This document shows positions 56,149-64,000 of a stretch of DNA of 64,000 bases, in pieces. How positions within the stretch are numbered: position 1 is the stretch's first letter; the number at the start of each line of letters is the position of its first letter. The stretch is from Druceiella hillmani (Eukaryota; Arthropoda; Insecta; Lepidoptera; Hepialidae), in NCBI GenBank assembly GCA_039881145.1, contig JAYKKI010000064.1:5893501-5957500 (forward strand). The letters run 5' to 3'. The position numbers were made by a program, and so were the translations under genes. A model generated the notes under the pieces. That model ran no database searches, was not told where the DNA came from, and saw only the letters and a list, made by a program, of their open reading frames with translations.

Positions 56149-57411
56149 CATTAAATATTTTTTAAATATTCTGCTATACGTTAATTGAGGTTTCCAAAAT
56201 TTCATCCCCATAGGTCCAAAACTATCTTAACTTTAAGGTTACAGATGGACGGACGTGACTAAAATATCAGGGTTCCTAATTTTATGGGATTCGTAAGAAA
56301 GTTGAATTATTTACCGCTAACACTTCTCATCGGAGTTACATCTGAGACGAATCATGCATTCTCGGATTTGTGTCACTCGATACTAATCCTGTTAAGATGT
56401 ATATGACAAAGTAACAAGATAACGGCATATCACGGAGATCTCGAACAAGAGTGTGACGGTGTCGCTTTTATGTTCTCCAAATCCTTTCCGACGCTGGAGA
56501 TATGTGGCAAATTCGATTTAAGCTAAAACACTCAAATCCAAAAATGACATCTGTGTGAAATCTACCCCTATAGGCTTAAGTATTTAGCGGCTAGTAAAAT
56601 CTAAAATGGGACACACTGTGATAAACCTAAAAAGTTCTTTAATTTTTTTTTTATAATTAATTTAATTATTAGATACTTGATAGAATATTATGTCATTGAA
56701 GATATATTCTAGTATTACTTAAAAAAATAAATGACATACGTTTCATAGTTGAGTGTACATATTAAGTTTATTTAGGCAAGTTGACCGAAATAATTTTGAT
56801 TGGAAATCCAATGCTAGGGGTTTATGTAGAATATTTCGATATTTAAATAGGCATACAGATTTTGGAAACTTAGAAAGGAAGTCGACAAAAAGCACATATT
56901 TTTGGAAATTTATTTTTCGTAAATGAAATCTACAGTAAAAATATTGAAATTAAACTCAGTTTTATCTTAAAAATCTGTCAAATAACACCACGTTAGATGA
57001 AGAGACAGAAAAGAAAAACGTTCATCCCCACTTTAAATTAGGGGGAGACATTTAATTTTTTTTTAATTTTCTGCTGCGTGATAACTGACAACTCCATATG
57101 AAGTGACTTCTTGCAAAATTGCGTGCATATAAGCGTAAAGTTGCAAAAAATGCAAGGCTGTGACACGAGGACGGATCGACCTAATTTAGGAAGCTATAGC
57201 TATTTGTTTGACTTTGAAAACCAAAAAAAAAACAATTGTATACACAAATAAGTACTGTTCCGAAAAATATCTTCCATCCCTGGATATTACCAGCACAACT
57301 GATGTGAAAAAGAAAACTACAAATGTTCTTAATCAATATAACTTTAATCTATATTGAGCGTTACTACAATTACTTCTTAAATTAAGTATTAGCCAAACAA
57401 TTAAATTTTTT
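56144..57411. other. AT-rich stretch, no gene supported
   Basis: A ggttacagatggacggacgt block and gggttcctaattttatggga (56237-56287) may be a diverged inner part of the acggaacc repeat. Confidence 0.35.
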
Positions 57412-57680
57412 TTAGTTTTTCATAGGGTTCCATCCCTCATTTTAAAAAGGAGGAACCCTTATAGGATCACTCGGTTGTCTGTCCGTCCGCCTGTTTGTCA
57501 GGGCCTTTATCTTTAATACACCCTCAGCTTCCTTTGCATCCATAAACCAGTAGGTATTACTACCAATAGCGTAGATCTTTATTCAGTACTCGTAGGTTTG
57601 TTATCTGCTTTTTACTTGAACCGCACAATGCTGATGTTACCTTCAATCATTACGATAGCGAGACTTTCGAAAATCGTCAC
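57412..57680 (+). mobile_element. 'acggaacc' repeat, partial copy 3
   Basis: tttttcatagggttccatcc, gaggaacccttataggatca, ctcggttgtctgtccgtccg in the order seen at 26445 and 62826. Only the 5' part is recognisable. Confidence 0.65.
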
Positions 57681-60218
57681 CGTGGCAACGTCACTTGATT
57701 TAATTAAACTAGTTACCTAACTATGGTGCAATATGGATACCTCCATTATGAATTCGATACATATTATGAAATGCAACACAAAGTTTGAGGTTAGACTAGA
57801 ACCAGTCGTAAAACAATAGTTTACGTAATTCTCTCTCAACGAATTTAATTTCCACACACAGTTTTCAAATGAACGTAAGAGTTACGTGTACGCTCTTGAC
57901 TGAGTGGTTGTGGTTATGCTTCGGCAGACTTTTCAGTAGTCGCTCTCGAGATTCGTCTCCACCTATCTCTGATTTTGTGATGATAAAAAGCTTTTGAGTA
58001 CCAGCAGAACTAGCACAATTAGGTTTCTGTGCACACTTAATCATTATAAACTTAAACACTATTACCAAAGAAAAATGCTTAAACTTAAGTTGTACTATTC
58101 TTATTCTGAGGACATTTATACTCTTCATAAAGTTGGTACAATGAAGGTATTAATTATTAATAATAAACTCAGTAAAGCAAAAGAATAACTATTCCGAAGT
58201 TACTTCAAAATTGCAACATGGCATCGTCGCTTTTCATAGACAAACACGTAAAATATGAGATTGTGTTTATGATTTTCAATACAAATTACATCTGTCACAT
58301 CAGATGGCGTCTTAAGAGCATCGTTAAAGTTTATTTTATTTTTTACTTATGTCTCTTCTTGTTGAATTTTGCTCGTTTTTCATAATTATGAAAGGGTGCG
58401 AGTTGCTGAAAAAAAGGACATATAAGCTACATACGAAAACGTCATAAAAACAGCTTGAACGAATAATGTTTAATTTAAAATTTCGCAAAAAAAAGCTTTG
58501 AAAAATGTCACAAGTTTCCTTAAAATATTTTAAAAATAAATGACAATATTACTAGAATTATATTCATTTAAAATTGTTATCAGTAAATATTGCTCTTGGT
58601 GCTACAGTTACACGCAATGAATTAAACAATCCTTCTCTTTGATAGTTTCGATTTTACGAATTGAATTATATAAAGACGTTTTCTTTAAAATTATTATAAA
58701 CAGAAACAAATTTTAAAAAAGTGACGTGCTGTTAGGTGTACTTGCTGAAATGTCAACTTTTATAGGTTATACCAAAGTTAAACTCAGATCGAGGCCGGAG
58801 TAGTGTTTGAGGGATGAAGTTATTGCGAGCCTGTCGTATACTGAGTTTATTGGCAGCGTTTTTATCTATTCTCTGCTTATGCAAGGTATAACTTTAGGTT
58901 TCAAGTTTATTAATAACAGTGAAACTATTTAAAAATATTAATTTTATTTTGGACCACTTTAATATGATACATATTTTACAGGCATAAAAATGTAATTTTT
59001 AAAAAAAAATTTAAATCGTAGCTAAACGTCTAGTAACGCTTTTTCCTTAATAATTTTGAATTTAATCACTCCCGAAATAGGAAAGTTAGGAGGAGCATAA
59101 TATTTAAAAAAAAATAGTTTTGGAAATATTGTAACTTGCTCTATCGATCGATATCTCATATGGAAAAATAAATTAAATATAAAAAAATCGAGTATTTCAT
59201 TTGCTTCGTCTGAAATTTTCATATGAATATTTTTGAGTGAAAAATATGCAGATTAATACACTTTATTACAGTGTCAGTTTTTCAAATTTCCATGTCAAAC
59301 GAATTCTGAGAAAAACGGATGTGACAAATAGACAGAAAGAAATACACTTGAATAATTTTACGAGGATTTTATTTTTTTGCTCTACGGTACGAACCCCAGA
59401 AAATGTCATTAAAATTTGTTCAATAAATCTTAAAATACTCTAAATAAAAATGCAGAAAATCACTAAAGTACAACAGTCTTCTTAAACCCTAAATTCAATG
59501 CGTACCTGTATATCACATATTCTTATAATGTAAACCTCTCTTAACTGATGCTGATAAGAATAGCCCTTGGTTTATAAATATCACTAAAAATAAATACAAA
59601 CAACTCTCGCACAACCTTTTCCATCCATACGGAGTCGCGCTCGATTGACTTTCTGTTAGGCCTTTCACTGTCCGTTCATTCCGCATGAAAAGCCATTTTC
59701 AATATTTCCATATTTATCTTTTCAATCACATTTCCTTAAGTATTGTACGTTATGAGTATTCTCGTCGAATTTTTTTTCATTTTTAATGCAGGCGCACTGT
59801 ATGTTTAGCAGTTATCACTTTCCGTGCAGTTTAATTTGTTTTCGACCCTTTTTCAGATCCATCTCTAAAAGTGGTAACATTTCGGAATTCTTTGGTGTTT
59901 GTGTGCTTACAGTACACGGAGCCTACGGTCTTTAAAACCCATTCAAGTTTTGATTTGTTTGACGTAGAAACTTACAATTTAGCGTAGATCAATTTAAATG
60001 GCGGTATTTATTTAAAGTAATGTTAGACAAGATAATTTCCAATGTATCACGTACGAAAATGTGGCTAATTTTGAGCGCTTAGAGCCCTAACATATGTGAT
60101 CTTAAAGTAATAAAATTACGCTATTGGTTAAATTGTATAGATTATTTCTAGTCAAACAGCTCTCCATTTTTAACACATTAATAACACTATATCCACTAGC
60201 CACACTGGTTTTGGAGAG
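57681..60218. other. AT-rich stretch, no gene supported
   Basis: No repeat or domain was recognised apart from one agatggcgt motif at 58304. Confidence 0.45.
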
Positions 60219-60279
60219 CCCCTTCAGGGGGTGCTGAGAAAACCTGTAGGGCTGGTTTTTCAGCACCTCCTTCGTGCTG
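60219..60279. other. Cluster of three GC-rich hairpins with a shared arm
   Basis: Hairpin 1: cccc-ttca-gggg (60219-60230). Hairpin 2: ggtgctgagaaaacc (60230-60244) with ggtttttcagcacc (60254-60267), one bulged base. Hairpin 3: cagcac (60261-60266) with gtgctg (60274-60279). Hairpins 2 and 3 compete for the same arm. The origin is unknown; it may be part of an unrecognised retroelement 3' end or a structured RNA. Confidence 0.7.
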
Positions 60280-61388
60280 ACCTCGATTGGTGCTGCAATT
60301 GACCTGTCTCATGCCACACAAGTTTACAGATACCTTCGAAAGTCCCTAATGATTTCCTGTAGATACCACTTAACGCTTTTGTCTAACAGGGTTAATGACT
60401 ACCTCTTCGATGCGAGCCATTTTGCATCTCCATTTTCTCAAGGAGGCATTTTGCGAATACTCAGAATATTTCAAAGACTGATCCATTCTGAACCAAGTCA
60501 CTGATTGAAAATGATGAAAATAAAAAGTCCTAAATAATCGCATGAGTCTACTTCCCCATCATCCCAGTTAAGTAACGAGTATTCTAAGTTCTGCGTATCA
60601 GAACTAAACGTACAAACTGACCTCTCTCTTAAGGAAAATTCATGCAAATTTGCGCGGAAGGCACCGTGACCAGGTATTGTAACATATTGCAGTCAGATTT
60701 TAGCAAAGTTTTCTTCATCAGCCCATAAACGCACTGGGAAATATTTCCTAGTGGTCATACCTTTAGAACATTTTAATACAGTAACATTCAAAGTTTATTT
60801 ACACTGTATTCTGCAGAAGAATCAAATTGAGTCTTAATATATTAACGCCATCTATACAATATTCTTTGCACTATGTTCCTTACAAAATGGAAAAAAGATT
60901 CGCAGAGTAACGCCATCTGTCGCTAACTTGATTAAACTATTAAAAGGGATGCAGTAGAGGCGTGGTTATGTGTTGAAAGTTGCGACACTATCGCCAATGT
61001 GACCCTTTCGATTTTTGACACGCATTTTCCCCGTCTCTTTTAAAAGACTGTTAATTTTTTTTAAAATATATAGTATTTGTTAGTTGATGGATTTTATTAA
61101 TAGAAATCCCATGTTATTTTGAGTTAAATGTACTAATTAAAAGCTAGCTAAGATTGTTAAGCTAAAAATAGTTTAACTGAAAAGTCATATGGTTTGACGA
61201 TAATTTTTATTCTATATCTAGAATCAGTCAAATCAAAATATAATAAAGCGTCTTCTCCAAATCACAACAAAAACAACAAAATTTGGTTATTAGGCGATCA
61301 TTGTCTTAACACAAACATAATTAATAGATTTTTTTTAAATCAACAACAATAAACTTTTCTTGTTAGCATAGATAAGTTTAAAATAATT
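60280..61388. other. No gene supported
   Basis: A 76-codon frame at 60274-60504 has no recognised domain. Two aacgccatct sites lie at 60843 and 60908. Confidence 0.35.
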
Positions 61389-61482
61389 CAACGTCATACG
61401 ATATTGATGTATTAATTTATATCAAAATTTAAAATATTTCTTCGTCATACATTATTGACGTATTAATTTATATCACCGACAA
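61389..61482. repeat. Two-copy ~50-bp tandem duplication
   Basis: aacgtcatacgatattgatg then tattaatttatatca is followed by a second copy starting cgtcatacattattgacgta. Confidence 0.9.
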
Positions 61483-62147
61483 GAAATACCAAACGTTACA
61501 CCGATTGTTTTTAAATGAAAAAAAAACTGGTTGTCATTTAAAAATAATTTTAAATGTAAATATAAATTTATTTAATGAAATAATAAAAATAAAGTATTAA
61601 AAAAGCTTCTACCAAACATAAGGATGAAAAAATTAACAAATTATTACGTTTAGAAATTTCGAGTCGCGACAGGGCATGGCGTTATTATGAAATAGATATA
61701 ATAAAAGGCAAAATTGTATGACCTTTCAATACACCATATCGCAGCATGGCGTCATCATAGTGAAAAATAACCTCGAATATATATTAATCTACATCGATAT
61801 CGGGAATTTAATTTATCGACGCGATCCGTACGTGAAATCAAACACCGATTTCTTAATACGGGCGTTCAAAAGCCGTGTTGAAAGCCTTTTGTAATCCAAA
61901 TCGAGATACCCCACCCCTTTAACGCCTACCCTCTTCCTGTAATCCACGCCAGCATTTTTGTTATATAAATATCATGTCCGACGCAATAGTGTTAAGCAGA
62001 TATTAGTCTATAATCATAGCGATTCAAATGATTAGATTCGTGTCCGATGTCATATGTATACAGATATATAATGTTGGGTCCAGGCGTTACAAGAATTAAA
62101 ATACCATTATTGTCAAGAAAAAATTTAAGACAAGCCCCTAAATTAAA
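61483..62147. other. No feature seen
   Basis: Only a small duplication of gcatggcgt(t/c)at at 61675 and 61744. Confidence 0.4.
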
Positions 62148-62352
62148 CCGTCATCGCCGTGGTGTATTGGGCTGATCACAAGGTATACGGCCTTTGACTG
62201 CGGCGCATCGCTGAGACTCGTCTTCCGATTCAAGCTTGGTCCTCGAGCGGGGTTGGACGGGATGTTCTGGTTGTCTGCAAGAGATTTCTCTCGTAGCAAT
62301 AAGTTCGCCATGTATGTCAATTAGATACATTAAAACACATCAATAAATAAAA
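62148..62352 (+). mobile_element. tRNA-derived SINE, copy 7
   Basis: Plus-strand element. A-box-like tggtgtattgg at 62160-62170; the B-box position (ccgattcaagcttgg) is scrambled; the body ends gcaataagttcgccatgtat, ttagatacattaaaa and caataaataaa. The minus-strand 60-residue frame is spurious. Confidence 0.85.
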
Positions 62353-62549
62353 GTTTTATTTAATTCTTCAATAAGACGAGTGAGAAACCTTGCATTCGTT
62401 TATGAAAATTAGGTTATTTTTCATAACAGTTTATAAACGATATTTTTGCGGAACTGTTTGAAAGGACACTATGAAGTAAAGTACAGATATCTCCTGTTAT
62501 ATCTTCTATGCTAATATATAAAATAATAATCAATTAAACTGGCAGGCAG

Positions 62550-62825
62550 GACAGGGTCGCCGAAAAAACCGTGCAACGCTCGAAAAGAACGAATGTCAAT
62601 GTCAGTTAACAGTTTATTTCTGATTCGTTTAGGCAATGGATACATATTTAAAAATCCATTTGTTATTTTTTGTAATCGTTTCTAAAATATTGTATTCGTT
62701 ATGTTAATAATATTTATGAAGACAGCTTTCTTGTTTTTGTTGACGATTATAAATTTTCTTTCACTTTTTTTCGATTGTGAGTCATTTAATTGTTTGATTT
62801 CGTATCTTTAAAGAATGTTAGCTTT
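62550..62825 (+). repeat. Dispersed repeat R3, copy 2
   Basis: Collinear with 24105-24500: caatgtcagttaacagttta, gtttaggcaatggata, ttatgaagacagctttctt, then tttcgtatctttaaagaatg. It runs directly into the acggaacc repeat. Confidence 0.65.
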
Positions 62826-63375
62826 TTAGGGTTCCGTCTCTCAAAATGAAAAAAAAAACTGAAACCTTGTAGGATGACTTGATCATCCGCTCGTCCGTCT
62901 GTCTGTCAAAGCACTTTTCTCCAAAAAACGTCTTGGATATCAAAGTTAAATATCGTATACTCAAGCCTATAGTTTATATTGGTGTAAAAATTTCATTTTT
63001 TTTTGGTTTACGCAAATAAGTATCACCAAAACCTTTAGGGTACTTCCGGCCGGCCTGCAATCTTGAAAGTTGGCATAATGGGAGTTCTTATAGCAAAAGT
63101 AAAAAAGAGAAAAATCCAACTTCTAATTCTGTGAGGAATTAATTATATATTTTTATAATTAGTTTTGTTTTTACGCTTGTTAAAAATGTAGTAAATACAC
63201 TCACGTTGTGAAAATAAAAAAAAAATAAAATTTATAAACAAAATAATGTTGTAAAATTAATATCTATAAACAGTTTAATAGAAATGCTATGTACTCTTAA
63301 ATGATTTTAAGTGTCTAAAAGTGTACGGAACCTTCATAGTGCGAGTTCTGTTCTTGAATAACTGGTTTTTTAAAA
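62826..63375 (+). mobile_element. 'acggaacc' repeat, full copy 2
   Basis: Starts tttagggttccgtctctc, continues gtccgtctgtctgtcaaag, and ends agtgtacggaaccttcatag, tgcgagttctgttctt and a T run. The two ends contain the inverted pair agggttccgt / acggaacc. Confidence 0.75.
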
Positions 63376-64000
63376 AAAATATTCTATTTCTGTAGCACCA
63401 AATCCATTATAGTCGTTATCCCTTTTATAGAAAGACGTATTTAAATTATGTGGAGACACAGAATTAAAAGATAAATATTATGAATAAAAGGATAATAGGA
63501 AATTATTTCTTCTTTCTCGTGGAACCCTTCGAACAGAGTGTCACCAAAGGGCATTTGTAATATTTTCGTTACCATTTTATTTGGTACTTATTCACAATCT
63601 ATGGGTGTCCTAAGTGTATTACAGTACCCTTCTCCTTCACCTTCCATAACTTATAAACCACATTTGTCAAAAATCGGAAAAAAACTGAAAAACAACATTT
63701 AGTGTACACTTCAACGCAAACGGTTCGATTAATTTCACAAACAGATTTATTGATTTGGTTTATGGTCATACACATAATTTTGGATTACACTCTGTAAACC
63801 AGAAGCGAACTCTGACATTTTTTTTGACAAACCTCGAAACTCCGGTATCAAATAGACCCTCGAGTCTGAAATACGTTCTTATTTAATATTTTCAATATTT
63901 TCCTGAAAAAATCTACCTCTCCTCTCATTCGTCTTCCTTATTGCCGCATTTCCTTAAACTGCTTGTCTTAAATTAAAATTATAATATTAGTGACGTCATT
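63376..64000. other. AT-rich stretch, no feature seen
   Basis: No supported feature to the end of the window. Confidence 0.45.

Noticed and set aside
60274..60504. 76-residue plus-strand frame
   Set aside because: No domain, and starts inside the hairpin cluster; could be a shadow of an unrecognised element.
62148..62352. Genuine tRNA gene at SINE A/B boxes
   Set aside because: No acceptor stem or cloverleaf closes; same sequence recurs as a dispersed repeat with a (TAAA)n tail.

Overview
This window is non-coding, repeat-rich nuclear DNA from an insect, most likely a moth or butterfly (Lepidoptera). It is strongly AT-rich, has many long (TA)n runs, and I can support no intact protein-coding gene. 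The lepidopteran assignment is inference from remembered repeat types: Helitron-like ends closing in CTAG|T after cgaagccggggcgggtcg or agccacgggcccag, the 'agggttccgt ... acggaacc' repeat, RTE-clade LINE tails, and a tRNA-derived SINE with a (TAAA)n tail. No prokaryotic, organellar or viral genes were seen.

Left part (1-9500): two SINE/LINE tail fragments, two back-to-back palindromes with (TA)n centres (2280-2595), a cluster of tandem repeats (about 120-bp, 20-bp and 59-bp units, 3000-5412), a three-arm inverted repeat (5772-5854), a decayed RTE-type LINE (6585-7495) and a degenerate, protein-like minisatellite (8936-9510).

Middle (9500-37000): a 651-bp element with about 60-bp terminal inverted repeats, a hammerhead-like fold at one end, and 57-bp direct repeats outside it; further tandem arrays with 41, 49, 42, 31, 36 and 25-bp units; several LINE remnants; two copies of one Helitron-like family; a mariner-like transposase C-terminus bounded by an inverted duplication; two SINE copies; and a dispersed element of about 780 bp whose internal (TA)n has expanded differently in each copy.

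The most gene-like signal is at 37017-37308 on the plus strand. It has a TATA box 30 bp upstream of an initiator-like TCAT, locally GC-rich sequence, a short upstream ORF and a consensus AAG|GTAAGT splice donor. This looks like a promoter and non-coding first exon of a gene whose coding exons I could not identify; the quiet 37.3-41.8 kb stretch would be its first intron.

Right part (41800-64000): SINE copies, two more copies of the dispersed element, a complete-looking Helitron-like element (47431-48045), a mariner HTH-domain relic bracketed by copies of a GAAGTnnnACTTC-type repeat, an RTE remnant, a 182-bp hAT-like MITE with an imperfect 8-bp target duplication, a short structured GC-rich hairpin cluster (60219-60279) and two copies of the acggaacc repeat. 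Most open reading frames in the window are chance translations of these repeats.
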